DNA of 64,000 bases. Origin: JBBQFC01 sp038321615 (GTDB taxonomy: Bacteria > Bacteroidota > Bacteroidia > Flavobacteriales_D > Cryomorphaceae). This document shows positions 1 to 9,154 of this stretch, one piece after another. Position numbers and translations under genes: made by a program. The notes beneath the pieces were generated by a model. It saw only the letters and a list, made by a program, of their open reading frames with translations, was not told the origin of the DNA and did no database searches. The DNA is taken from assembly GCA_038321615.1 (NCBI GenBank), contig JBBQFC010000010.1, positions 8,306-72,305 on the forward strand. The letters are read 5' to 3'. Numbering within the stretch: the first letter of the stretch is position 1; each line of letters begins with the position of its first letter.

Positions 1-2
1 TG

Positions 3-2402
3 CAACAAAAGGCAAAAACCCCACAAGAAGCGGAATTTATCCGTGTCGTTATAGCCGATTATCAATTGGCTTGCGAAAGCAGGGAAGCATCACTTTTGGG
101 CCGAAAAGAAGTCTTAACCGGTAAAGCCAAATTCGGAATCTTTGGCGACGGAAAGGAAGTAGCGCAGCTGGCCATGGCGAAGCAATTTCGCAATGGTGAT
201 TTTCGCTCGGGCTACTATCGCGACCAGACATTTATGATGGCTATAGGCGCACTAAGCATCCAGCAATGCTTTGCAGCCCTTTACGCGCACCCCGACCTGG
301 AGCTGGAGCCAGCGAGCAGCGGGAGACAAATGGGCGGCCATTTTTCTACCAGGTCGCTCGATTCCAATGGGAATTGGAAGAACCTAATGGCGCAAAAAAA
401 CTCATCGGCCGATATCTCCCCTACCGCAGGTCAAATGCCCCGATTACTCGGTTTGGCTCAGGCTTCCAAGGTATATCGCCAAAATGAAGAACTGCACCAA
501 GGCTTTGACTCCTTTACCTCAGGCGGCGACGAAGTAGCTTTCGGCACCATAGGAGATGCAAGCACCAGCGAAGGTTTGTTTTTTGAAACGATGAATGCCG
601 CAGGAGTGCTCCAAGTACCCATGGTAATGTCGGTTTGGGACGACGGGTTTGGTATATCCGTGCCCCGCCATGTGCAAACCACCAAGGGAAGTATATCTGA
701 ATTGCTCAAAGGTTTTCAGCGCGAAAAAGACAAACCTGGGTTTGAAATATTTAAGGTAAAAGGCTGGGACTACGCCGCACTCGTGCACACCTATGAGCAG
801 GCTGTAAGTATTGCCCGCACCAACCATGTGCCGGTGCTCATCCACGTCGAAGATCTCACCCAGCCGCAAGGGCATTCCACTTCTGGTTCGCATGAGCGCT
901 ACAAAAGCGCGGATCAATTGCAGTGGACGAAGGATTTTGACTGTCTCGTTCAAATGCGCAAATGGATGCTTGAGCACGATTTAGCAGAAGCAGATGAACT
1001 CGATACCATCGAAGCTGCCGCCAAAAAGACCGTTCGTGAAGCCCAAAAAGCCGCTTGGCAGGACTTTCAATCCAGCCTTACCGCCGAGCGCGACGAAGCC
1101 GTAAAACTGCTTCAGGCTTGGGCTGGATCAACCGACAGTCCAGATTTGCAACAGGAAGCAGATCAACTTCGAAAAAGCGCTGAACCCATCCGTAAAGAAA
1201 TTTACAGCACCTTGCGCAGACAGCTTCTGCACCATACCGCCAGCGAAAGCAGCGAACGCCAGGCTGTAAAGCAGTGGTTAGAAACGCACGCTCTAAAGTC
1301 GCAAGCTGTTTACAGCGATCATCTCCTTTCGGAATCTCATTTATCGCCACTTTTGGTCGAAGCCACTGCGGCTGCATATCCGGCAGAAGCTGAAATGGTG
1401 GACGGGCGGATCGTACTCCGCGATAATTTTGATGCCCTTTTCAAAAAATTCCCCGAAATCCTAATGTTTGGAGAAGACGTCGGCAAAATAGGAGGTGTAA
1501 ATCAAAGCATGGAGAACATGCAAGAGCGCTTTGGCGAATTGCGGGTGGCGGACGTAGGCATTCGCGAGGCGTCTATAGTTGGTCAGGGCATCGGCATGGC
1601 TATGCGGGGTTTGCGGCCAATCGCTGAAATACAATACCTTGATTACCTCCTCTACGCGATCCAAATAATGAGCGACGACCTCGCTACGGTGCGCTATCGC
1701 ACACGTGGTGGTCAAAAAGCCCCCTTGATCGTGCGCACGCGCGGTCATCGCCTGGAAGGCATCTGGCACTCAGGTTCTCCGATGGGCACCATCATCAACG
1801 CGCTGCGTGGCGTGCATGTATGTGTGCCGAGAAATATGACCACAGCCGCCGGCTTCTACAATACGCTCCTGCAAGGCGACGATCCTGCATTGGTTGTTGA
1901 ACCGCTAAATGGCTACCGCATCAAAGAATCCAAACCAGAAAATTTGGGCGAATTCACCATTTCGCTCGGGGTGCCTGAGATCGTACGCGAAGGAAAAGAT
2001 ATAACCTTGGTGTCATACGGATCAACGTTTAATCTTTGTATCGAAGCCGCAAACGTACTGGCGGATCTCGGTATCGAGCTCGAGTTGGTCGATGTTCGCA
2101 CCCTCCTGCCATTTGATGTGTCGGGTATGATCGGCCAAAGCCTTTCGAAAACCAACCGGTTGCTCATAGTAGATGAAGATGTACCCGGCGGTGCTTCGGC
2201 ATTTATGCTGGAACGTATCTTGGGTCAGGAAGCCAACTTCTACCAGCTCGATAGCCCGCCGAAAGTACTGAGCGCCAAAGCCCATCGCCCCGCTTATGGC
2301 ACTGACGGCGATTACTTCTCGAAGCCCAATATCGAAGATGTCGTGGAAACGGCATATGCAATGATGCGCGAATTTGACCCTTCGCGATACCCTGCTTTAT
2401 AA
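3..2402 (+). CDS. 2-oxoacid dehydrogenase E1, fused alpha and beta subunits (5' end outside window)
   Basis: This is the thiamine-diphosphate E1 of a branched-chain 2-oxoacid or pyruvate dehydrogenase-type complex, which decarboxylates a 2-oxoacid and hands the acyl group to lipoyl-E2. The frame is open to the window edge, so the true start lies upstream and 799 residues are visible. The N-terminal half is E1-alpha: the ThDP/Mg region is seen as GDASTSEG at about residue 183 of the visible part. The second half, from EMVDGRIVLRDNF, is E1-beta with FGEDVG and VADVGIREASIVGQG, followed by the transketolase C-terminal domain (VSYGSTFNLC, LLPFD). The alpha-beta fusion of about 800 residues is usual in Bacteroidota. 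The substrate cannot be told from sequence. A weak TGGCCA inverted repeat without a T-tract follows the stop. Confidence 0.93.
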   Translation, partial: QQKAKTPQEAEFIRVVIADYQLACESREASLLGRKEVLTGKAKFGIFGDGKEVAQLAMAKQFRNGDFRSGYYRDQTFMMAIGALSIQQCFAALYAHPDLELEPASSGRQMGGHFSTRSLDSNGNWKNLMAQKNSSADISPTAGQMPRLLGLAQASKVYRQNEELHQGFDSFTSGGDEVAFGTIGDASTSEGLFFETMNAAGVLQVPMVMSVWDDGFGISVPRHVQTTKGSISELLKGFQREKDKPGFEIFKVKGWDYAALVHTYEQAVSIARTNHVPVLIHVEDLTQPQGHSTSGSHERYKSADQLQWTKDFDCLVQMRKWMLEHDLAEADELDTIEAAAKKTVREAQKAAWQDFQSSLTAERDEAVKLLQAWAGSTDSPDLQQEADQLRKSAEPIRKEIYSTLRRQLLHHTASESSERQAVKQWLETHALKSQAVYSDHLLSESHLSPLLVEATAAAYPAEAEMVDGRIVLRDNFDALFKKFPEILMFGEDVGKIGGVNQSMENMQERFGELRVADVGIREASIVGQGIGMAMRGLRPIAEIQYLDYLLYAIQIMSDDLATVRYRTRGGQKAPLIVRTRGHRLEGIWHSGSPMGTIINALRGVHVCVPRNMTTAAGFYNTLLQGDDPALVVEPLNGYRIKESKPENLGEFTISLGVPEIVREGKDITLVSYGSTFNLCIEAANVLADLGIELELVDVRTLLPFDVSGMIGQSLSKTNRLLIVDEDVPGGASAFMLERILGQEANFYQLDSPPKVLSAKAHRPAYGTDGDYFSKPNIEDVVETAYAMMREFDPSRYPAL

Positions 2403-2554
2403 GCCAGGCTCCTGCTGAAAAGGAAGGCGCGAGCGCATGGCCAGTCCCATAGTGGCCAAAATTTAAGTGTAAATTTTACATTCCTTTCTATTACCTTAGA
2501 AAAGATTTATTTTATTTGGCATTGCTGAGTTGCACCTCTGACCCTATTTAATCC

Positions 2555-5494
2555 ATGATTAGACCTTTTTATTCCCTTTTAATACTCACTGTCAGTCTTT
2601 TAATCTCCCTTTCGAGTTTTGGACAAGGTACGCTAAAGGGCACCATTTCCGATGAAGGAACGGGCGAAACGCTCATAGGTGCAGCGGTAATATTAAAAGG
2701 CACCACCATTGGAGGCACCACCGACGTAAACGGAAACTTCAGTTTTGAAATAAATCAGAACCCACCATTTACGGTTGTGGTCAAATTTCTGGGCTACGCC
2801 GAACAAGAGATCACAATTACTTCTTTCAACCAACCCATAAAAGTTAAAATGGGCGCCGATAATGTGCTTATGAGTGAGGTGGAGATAGTGGGGAGTCGAA
2901 TAAGCGAAAAAAACAAACAAGCCCATCTCACCTTAGAGTCTATGGATGTGCTAGCCATTAAAGATGCCCCTAGCGGAAATTTTTATGAAAGTCTGGGAAC
3001 GCTAAAAGGAGTTGATATCACTTCGGCCAGTCTCGGTTTCAAGATTGTTAACACCAGGGGATTTAACAGCACCTCTCCTGTGCGCTCCCTTCAACTAATT
3101 GATGGTGTTGATAATCAATCGCCGGGATTAAATTTTTCGCTTGGAAATTTTCTTGGGGCGTCAGATTTGGATGTTCAATCGGTCGATATTGTGGCAGGGG
3201 CCAGCTCTGCCTATTTTGGTCCTGGGGCCTTCAATGGTGTAATCGATATGCGGACGAAAGACCCTTTTCTGTTTCCGGGATTAAGTGTTTCGCTCAAAGG
3301 CGGTGAACGATCTTTATTTGAAGGAGCTATTCGATGGGCGGAAGTAATTAAGAATAAGGAAGGAAAGCAGAAATTCGGATACAAGCTCAACTTTTTCTAC
3401 CTGTCGGCCCAAGATTGGGAGGCGACTAATTACAGCCCAGTTGACAACTCTGCGGTCGATGCGGATAATTACAGTGGTTTTGACGCGGTAAACATTTACG
3501 CCGATGAAGTAACAGAAGGAGGAAACAATTACGAAGATGATTTGAATACCCCTGGATTGGGAAGGGTGTTTCGTTCGGGTTATCGGGAAGAAGACATAGC
3601 GGATTACGACACGCGCAACGCCAAAGCTAATGTAGGTCTGTATTATAAATTAAAGGACGACTTGATATTGAACTATACGCTTAATTACGGTAATGGAACT
3701 ACTGTTTACCAAGGCGATAATCGAATCAGTTTAAAAGGTATCCAGTTTCTCCAGAATAAATTAGAGATCAAAAAAACCGACAAGTTTTTTTTCCGGGTTT
3801 ATAGCACGCACGAAGATGCCGGTGAATCTTACGACATAGTGCTAACGGCCAATTTAATGAGCGATTTAGCAAAATCTCAGGCTAATTTTTATAAAGATTA
3901 CGCAGCCTTCTACCGCCTGGGAAGCGGAGATCTGCACGAGCAAGGTATGCCAAGCCAGGCCGATTTCAGTGGTACTCAGCCGAACATAGGAGATTTTATC
4001 GGGCAAGACGGTCAAATCGATTTTGCTGCGTTTGCCGCTGCAAATGTAAATTGGCGTCAGTCTATTTTTTCTGCTCAAAATCAATGGTCGCAAGATAATC
4101 CGGAAGCAATGCAGGCATACAACGCTCAGATCCGTCAGGAGACAGAGCAAAATTCCATAGATGGCGAGTCACCCTATTTTCAGCCTGGAACCGAACGGTT
4201 TGATTCATTGTTCAATGATGTCACCAATCGGCTTTTTACAAATAATGGAAGCCGCTTTTACGATCGTTCGGCATTATACCACGCCCAAGGCGAGTACATT
4301 TTTGATACGCGATTTGGGAAATTCATTACAGGCGCGAATGGCAGACTTTATACCCCGGATTCCAGGGGAACAATATTTGAAGATACGCTGACATATACGA
4401 GAGAACAGCAAACAAGAATAGATGAAAACGGGGAGATGATTACCGAGACCGTGCTCACAGATTCGTCTTTTACCAAAATACGCAACTCGGAATTTGGTGC
4501 TTATGCGGGTTATGAAAAAGCTTTTATACAAGATCGTTTAATGTTCAAGGCAACGCTTCGACTTGATAAAAATCAAAACTTCAATGCCGTTTTATCGCCG
4601 GCTGCATCGCTCGTTTTTTTAGCTACTGAAAACCAAATAATTAGAGCTGGAGTATCGTCCGCGGTTCGAAATCCAACCCTCGCCGATCAATATTTGTTTT
4701 ACAACGTGGGTAGAGCGATTCTATTGGGGAATTTAAATGGCTTCGACTCGCTTGCCACTATAGAATCATTCAATGCCGCAAGAAATGCTGGGACGAGTTT
4801 TGCCTGGGATCTTTTAGATTACTACAATGTCGATCCTATTTCTCCTGAGCGTGTGCGCACGTTTGAATTAGGTTACCGCGGAACGTTCACAAACAAATTT
4901 TATGTGGATGCCACTTACTATTATAGCGTTTACCGCGATTTCATCGGCTTCAATATCGGTCTTGATATACCTTTTACCCCTGAGAATTCACTTCCGGGAA
5001 ATTTCACTGCTTACAGAATAGCCGCAAATGCAACTGGTAAAGTAACCACACAAGGATTCACAATCGGGGTGAACTATTATTTTCTAAAGAATTACGCCTT
5101 GACTACCAACTATTCATTCAACAAGCTTGTTTCTGGTGAAGATGACCCGATTATTCCTGCATTTAATACGCCCGAGAATAAAGTAAATATTGGTATCAAC
5201 GCTCGAGATCTCGCTGCTAATTTTGGTTTATTCCGACTGAAAAATTGGGGTTTTGGAGTAAATTACAAATGGGTGGAAGGTTTCCAATTTGAAGGAAGTC
5301 CACAATTTACCGGTTTCGTACCAACCTATTACATGATTGATGCTGCTGTAAGCGCGAATTTTAAAAAGATCGACACAACTTTCAAGCTGGGTGCGAGCAA
5401 CTTAACAAATAACGAAGTCTTTACCGTTTTCGGCGGCCCAAGGATTGGAAGAATGGCTTATATTTCGGTGGTTTATGAGTGGTTAAATCGCTAA
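2555..5494 (+). CDS. TonB-dependent receptor with carboxypeptidase-regulatory-like N-terminal domain
   Basis: This is an outer-membrane TonB-dependent receptor of 979 residues. A signal peptide (residues 1-24, ending SSFGQ) is followed by a CarboxypepD_reg-like domain at about 25-110 (TLKGTISDEGTGETLIGAAV). Next come a plug domain (about 120-235, with NTRGFNSTSPVRSLQLIDGV and AGASSAYFGPGAFNGVIDM) and a 22-strand-type barrel. The last residues YISVVYEWLNR look like a terminal beta strand. The substrate is unknown. The next gene, 46 nt downstream on the same strand, is a secreted hydrolase, which suggests that the pair degrades and imports an ester-containing substrate; that is inference. The 152-nt upstream gap has only a poor -7-like box (TACCTTAG at 2492-2499). 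Confidence 0.93.
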   Translation: MIRPFYSLLILTVSLLISLSSFGQGTLKGTISDEGTGETLIGAAVILKGTTIGGTTDVNGNFSFEINQNPPFTVVVKFLGYAEQEITITSFNQPIKVKMGADNVLMSEVEIVGSRISEKNKQAHLTLESMDVLAIKDAPSGNFYESLGTLKGVDITSASLGFKIVNTRGFNSTSPVRSLQLIDGVDNQSPGLNFSLGNFLGASDLDVQSVDIVAGASSAYFGPGAFNGVIDMRTKDPFLFPGLSVSLKGGERSLFEGAIRWAEVIKNKEGKQKFGYKLNFFYLSAQDWEATNYSPVDNSAVDADNYSGFDAVNIYADEVTEGGNNYEDDLNTPGLGRVFRSGYREEDIADYDTRNAKANVGLYYKLKDDLILNYTLNYGNGTTVYQGDNRISLKGIQFLQNKLEIKKTDKFFFRVYSTHEDAGESYDIVLTANLMSDLAKSQANFYKDYAAFYRLGSGDLHEQGMPSQADFSGTQPNIGDFIGQDGQIDFAAFAAANVNWRQSIFSAQNQWSQDNPEAMQAYNAQIRQETEQNSIDGESPYFQPGTERFDSLFNDVTNRLFTNNGSRFYDRSALYHAQGEYIFDTRFGKFITGANGRLYTPDSRGTIFEDTLTYTREQQTRIDENGEMITETVLTDSSFTKIRNSEFGAYAGYEKAFIQDRLMFKATLRLDKNQNFNAVLSPAASLVFLATENQIIRAGVSSAVRNPTLADQYLFYNVGRAILLGNLNGFDSLATIESFNAARNAGTSFAWDLLDYYNVDPISPERVRTFELGYRGTFTNKFYVDATYYYSVYRDFIGFNIGLDIPFTPENSLPGNFTAYRIAANATGKVTTQGFTIGVNYYFLKNYALTTNYSFNKLVSGEDDPIIPAFNTPENKVNIGINARDLAANFGLFRLKNWGFGVNYKWVEGFQFEGSPQFTGFVPTYYMIDAAVSANFKKIDTTFKLGASNLTNNEVFTVFGGPRIGRMAYISVVYEWLNR

Positions 5495-5540
5495 TAGTTC
5501 TTAATTTCACACCGCTTTACTTAATCTCTATCAACGCAAA

Positions 5541-7289
5541 ATGAAAAAAAATCTACTTTTCTCCCTAGGTCTGGTCGCCGCTATGGTAAGTTCCAGCTTG
5601 AATGCCCAAACGCGTTACCTCGACCCGATTTTCTCGAGTAACCAAATCAGCCAAAATGTATCTATTGGATTCAACGTCGATGCATTGCGCTCTAACTTTA
5701 CCGACATCCCTCTGTTCCTGGCAGATATGGTTGCTGTGAACACGCTTATTTCTAATGGCCAACCTGTTCCTACAAACTATTTTCTTAGCAATAGTGGACT
5801 GCCAGCAGATCAACAAACTCGCCTAAAGTTGATTCCAATCCGGATGGATATTTACAGCCCGCCAGCTGAAGATACAGAGACCAACCGGCCTGTAATCGTT
5901 TATGCACACACAGGAAATTTTCTCCCGCCAATTATCAATGGCAGTCCTACAGGCAGTAAAGCCGATAGCGTGGTTGTAAACCTATGTAAGCAATGGGCTC
6001 GAAAAGGTTATGTAGTGGCTGCGGTGTCATACCGTCTGGGATGGAATCCCATTTCTGAAATAGCAGATGTTCGAAGGGGTACGCTTTTACAAGCTGTATA
6101 CCGCGCCCTTCATGATATTCAAACGGGTGTGCGATATCTGCGATCTACCACAGCTCAAGGAAACCCATTGGGAATTGACCCGAGCAAAATTGTTTTATTT
6201 GGACAAGGCAGTGGTGGTTATGTCGCGCAAGCGTATACCACGCTCAATAACTACAACACAGAAATAGCCATTCCCAAATTTATTGGTGGAGATGGTTTGC
6301 CTTACGTTTTGGAAGCCCGCGATGGAACCATTGACGGTGGGCCTGGTCTTTTGCGCTTGCCTGATCCGCTTCAAGTAGCTGGGATTCCTAAAAACGTTGC
6401 CATGTCCATTAATGCTGGTGGTGCTTTAGCCGATATTTCTTGGTTGAACGACGGCGATGTACCAATGGTAGCTTTGCATTGCGTTCGCGATCCATTTGCT
6501 CCTTTTGACAATGGAACTGTTGTAGTGCCCACAACGAATGAGGATGTGGTAGACGTATCGGGCGGAAACGTCTTTATTCAAGCTGCTAACGACTTTGGAA
6601 ATAATGCTTTATTCGGAAATATTCCTAATGGAAATGACCCGTACACCGATAGAGCTCGTTCAATTTACGGTGAGACATACGACTATATCCTGGCATCTCA
6701 GCCTACTATCACAGTAGCTCCTTCTCCAGAAGGTTTGTTCCCAATCGTGCTGCCTATCAACACTATAAACGGTAACCGATTTACCAATCAAGGTGGCCCA
6801 TGGGATTGGTGGGATTTTGCAACTCTTCAAGCTGTAGTTGCAGGAACTAATCAAGCCCTCGGACTTACAGGCACTCCAAATGCTTACAATGCCGAATTAA
6901 TTCACGGTCAAAACTTGGCTGGGAATCCAGGTATGGGCTTTGTAAAAGGGCTGACTTATATCGATACTATTCAGGGGTACGTTAACCCCCGTATCATGTG
7001 TGTACTCGAACTCCCCGGAAACCCTTGTGCGCTAAGCGTCAGCGAAACCCGTCTTGACAATGCCACTTCGGTTTATCCGAATCCATCGCAAGCGTCTTTG
7101 ACTATTCGCAACAATGATGATCAGATTCAGCGTATCGAACTGCTCGATGTTACGGGCCGATTGGTAGCTAGCCGCGTGGTGAATTCCAATTTATTCGTGC
7201 TCGACCGTGGAAACTTAGGCGATGGGGTTTATCTCATCCGCGTGTATTTCGAAGGTGAGCAGATTACCAAAAAAGTGATTTTCAATTAA
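5541..7289 (+). CDS. Secreted alpha/beta hydrolase (carboxylesterase-like) with T9SS type A sorting domain
   Basis: This is a 582-residue extracellular or surface esterase-like protein. It has a signal peptide (1-22, ending SSLNAQ) and an alpha/beta hydrolase core with PVIVYAHTGNF (oxyanion region), GYVVAAVSYRLGWN and the nucleophile elbow GQGSG with Ser at about residue 224. The C-terminus from about residue 511 (VYPNPSQ ... GVYLIRVYFEGEQITKKVIF) is a classic type A T9SS sorting domain. T9SS removes this domain during export across the outer membrane. It follows the TonB receptor by 46 nt and is closed by a strong terminator, so the two are probably one transcription unit. The substrate is unknown; the family includes carboxylesterases and lipases. 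Confidence 0.88.
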   Translation: MKKNLLFSLGLVAAMVSSSLNAQTRYLDPIFSSNQISQNVSIGFNVDALRSNFTDIPLFLADMVAVNTLISNGQPVPTNYFLSNSGLPADQQTRLKLIPIRMDIYSPPAEDTETNRPVIVYAHTGNFLPPIINGSPTGSKADSVVVNLCKQWARKGYVVAAVSYRLGWNPISEIADVRRGTLLQAVYRALHDIQTGVRYLRSTTAQGNPLGIDPSKIVLFGQGSGGYVAQAYTTLNNYNTEIAIPKFIGGDGLPYVLEARDGTIDGGPGLLRLPDPLQVAGIPKNVAMSINAGGALADISWLNDGDVPMVALHCVRDPFAPFDNGTVVVPTTNEDVVDVSGGNVFIQAANDFGNNALFGNIPNGNDPYTDRARSIYGETYDYILASQPTITVAPSPEGLFPIVLPINTINGNRFTNQGGPWDWWDFATLQAVVAGTNQALGLTGTPNAYNAELIHGQNLAGNPGMGFVKGLTYIDTIQGYVNPRIMCVLELPGNPCALSVSETRLDNATSVYPNPSQASLTIRNNDDQIQRIELLDVTGRLVASRVVNSNLFVLDRGNLGDGVYLIRVYFEGEQITKKVIFN

Positions 7290-7308
7290 GCGATAAGCCT
7301 ATTGATTT

Positions 7309-7344
7309 GAAAGCCTCCATGCTGCGCATGGGGGCTTTCTTTTT
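7309..7344 (+). terminator. Rho-independent terminator after the receptor/esterase pair
   Basis: A 13-bp inverted repeat (7309-7321 with 7327-7339, one G-T pair, loop CTGCG) is followed by TTTTT at 7340-7344. It lies 20 nt after the esterase stop. Its T-tract runs directly into the -7 box of the next gene. Confidence 0.9.
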
Positions 7345-7351
7345 ACCTTTG
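7344..7351 (+). promoter_or_regulatory. -7 promoter box TACCTTTG for murQ
   Basis: An exact match to the Bacteroidota -7 consensus TAnnTTTG lies 5 nt before the GTG start of murQ. Transcription should begin at or next to the GTG, so the mRNA would be leaderless. The upstream -33 region would fall inside the terminator hairpin. Confidence 0.6.
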
Positions 7352-7356
7352 CAGCC

Positions 7357-8154
7357 GTGGAAAGACAAACCGAAAAATCATCACTATACTCCGATCTCGA
7401 ACTGAAATCGGTTGGGGAAATACTGGCAGACATAAACCGCGAAGATGGCAAAGTGGCCATTGCGGTAAACCAAATAATTCCGCAAATAGAAGCGTTCGTC
7501 ATCGCTCTCCTACCTAGGATGAAGCAAGGCGGAAGGCTATTCTACATAGGTGCTGGCACCAGCGGCAGGCTTGGAATAGTGGATGCGAGCGAATGCCCGC
7601 CCACCTTCGGAGTACCCCACGATATGGTGATCGGAATAATGGCCGGCGGCGATGCCGCTATCCGAAAGGCAGTAGAATTTGCCGAAGACAATCGCCAGCA
7701 AGCCTGGAAGGATTTATCGCAGTATGGCATTGATTCATCCGACACTGTGGTGGGAATAGCTGCGTCGGGTACTACACCCTACGTGCTGGGTGGGCTCGAA
7801 AAAGCCAATAAACAAGGCTTGCTCACGGCGGCCATTACCTGCAACCCAGGCTCGCCAGTGGGCCACGCAGCCCAGCACGCGCTCGAAGCACTCGTGGGCC
7901 CAGAGTACGTTACCGGTAGCACACGTATGAAATCGGGAACGGCGCAGAAACTTATTTTGAATATGATATCCACCACCACTATGATCGGGCTGGGACGGGT
8001 AAAAGGAAATAAGATGGTAGATATGCAGTTGAGCAACGACAAACTCATTGAGCGAGGTACGAAGATGATTATGGAACAAACTACGCTCTCAGCATCTGAA
8101 GCCCGAGAGCGACTTTTAAAATTTGGAAGCGTCCGCGCCGCTCTGGAAAAGTAA
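7357..8154 (+). CDS. murQ: N-acetylmuramic acid 6-phosphate etherase
   Basis: MurQ cleaves the lactyl ether of MurNAc-6-phosphate to give GlcNAc-6-phosphate and D-lactate in cell-wall sugar recycling; it is cytoplasmic. The 265-residue protein has a single SIS domain with the sugar-phosphate loop GAGTSGR at about 65-71 and the family signature DASECPPTFG with the catalytic Glu at about 79. GSTRMKSGTAQK (about 187-198) is also diagnostic. The N-terminal TEKSSLYSDLELKSVGEIL matches the conserved family start, so the GTG at 7357 is chosen; the next Met is at residue 55. A -7 box ends 5 nt upstream. No anmK or PTS gene lies next to it. Confidence 0.95.
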   Translation: MERQTEKSSLYSDLELKSVGEILADINREDGKVAIAVNQIIPQIEAFVIALLPRMKQGGRLFYIGAGTSGRLGIVDASECPPTFGVPHDMVIGIMAGGDAAIRKAVEFAEDNRQQAWKDLSQYGIDSSDTVVGIAASGTTPYVLGGLEKANKQGLLTAAITCNPGSPVGHAAQHALEALVGPEYVTGSTRMKSGTAQKLILNMISTTTMIGLGRVKGNKMVDMQLSNDKLIERGTKMIMEQTTLSASEARERLLKFGSVRAALEK

Positions 8155-8158
8155 AATT

Positions 8159-8737
8159 ATGCACACTATTGAACCGCACTTTCTATGGCGCAACTCCTAC
8201 ATTTCTGAAGAAGATGTGCGATCGCCTTTTTATGACCGCGACTACAGCGAATTTGAATATTCCACCGCAATCTATAACCACCTGATCCACCCGCAGTGGG
8301 ACGAATTTGGTTCGCCTTCCTTGTTTTTAAAAGTGCTTTTCGCCAATTATGAGCATGGGTACGCAATCATCGAATTAATAGGCGAGTGGAACGATTGCCT
8401 CCATAACGACATCATGTTTCTGAAACGCGATGTGGCCGATATTTTTATGGAAAGTGGGATTTCAAAATTCATTCTCGTCGGCGAAAACGTGCTCAATTTT
8501 CACTATTCCGACGACTGTTATTACGAAGAATGGTTTGAAGAATTAAGCGACGTGGACGGCTGGATCGCTATGGTAAACTTCACCCAACATGTGATGCGGG
8601 AGTTTGAGGCGATTCACATTGATCAGTACATAATAACAGGCGGCAACTTATCGCAAATCAATTGGCGCACCTTAACACCCGAAGTGTTCTTTAAATCGGT
8701 GGAGCACATGGTAGAAAGAAGATTTCTATCGATGTAA
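8159..8737 (+). CDS. Conserved hypothetical protein
   Basis: This 192-residue acidic, aromatic-rich soluble protein was not recognised as a named family. The start ATG at 8159 is 4 nt after the murQ stop, so the two are likely co-transcribed. A longer frame from 8123 overlaps murQ and is less likely. There is no signal peptide or membrane segment. Visible segments include IEPHFLWRNSYISEEDVRSP, ELIGEWNDCLHNDIMFLKRD and NFHYSDDCYYEEWFEELSD. The C-terminus overlaps the convergent nudix gene by 12 nt. Codon use and length suggest a real gene. The coupling to murQ is positional only and says little about function. Confidence 0.75.
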   Translation: MHTIEPHFLWRNSYISEEDVRSPFYDRDYSEFEYSTAIYNHLIHPQWDEFGSPSLFLKVLFANYEHGYAIIELIGEWNDCLHNDIMFLKRDVADIFMESGISKFILVGENVLNFHYSDDCYYEEWFEELSDVDGWIAMVNFTQHVMREFEAIHIDQYIITGGNLSQINWRTLTPEVFFKSVEHMVERRFLSM

Positions 8738-9151
8738 TCCGCTCAAAAGCGGCACAATAGCCTTATCGATTGGCAGACTAAAATCATCGGAGCTCAACTC
8801 GCCAAGACTTTTCCATGAAAAAGTTTGACCTGGTTCTTGTGGCTGCACTTCAGCAGCATCTTCCAATCCGTCGATTGCCACTTCGTAGTACACCGAAATA
8901 ACTTGATGATTGGGATTAAAAGCAGAAACTTGAAAAAAATCGGTAGTGTAGATATGTGCACCTACCCGCACATGCCAGCCTGTTTCTTCCATAAACTCGC
9001 GTACCAGACATTCGCGTAAACCTTCTCCATATTCCAAGCCCCCACCGGGCAACTTGGTAACCGCCTTGCCTAGAATTAATTCATGACTAAGTAGAATAGA
9101 ATTCTCCCAAATGAGCGCACCGTAAACCCGAATATTGAATGGAAATAGCAT
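8726..9151 (-). CDS. NUDIX hydrolase
   Basis: A 141-residue nucleoside-diphosphate-linked-moiety pyrophosphatase of the MutT/nudix fold. The full box G-x5-E-x7-REUxEExGU is present at residues 37-59 (G37, E43, then REFMEETGW). The hydrolysed substrate cannot be inferred. The ATG is 3 nt after the stop of mnmD on the same strand, so the mnmD promoter probably serves both. The 3' end overlaps the convergent hypothetical gene by 12 nt. Confidence 0.92.
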   Translation of the reverse strand: MLFPFNIRVYGALIWENSILLSHELILGKAVTKLPGGGLEYGEGLRECLVREFMEETGWHVRVGAHIYTTDFFQVSAFNPNHQVISVYYEVAIDGLEDAAEVQPQEPGQTFSWKSLGELSSDDFSLPIDKAIVPLLSGLHR

Positions 9152-9154
9152 CGC

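Noticed and set aside
2403..2470. Possible terminator after the E1 gene (TGGCCA repeat)
   Set aside because: Only a 6-bp stem with a 9-nt loop and no T-tract.
7344..7360. Downstream start for murQ to allow a normal leader
   Set aside because: The next Met is at residue 55, which would remove the conserved N-terminal TE..D region and part of the SIS fold.
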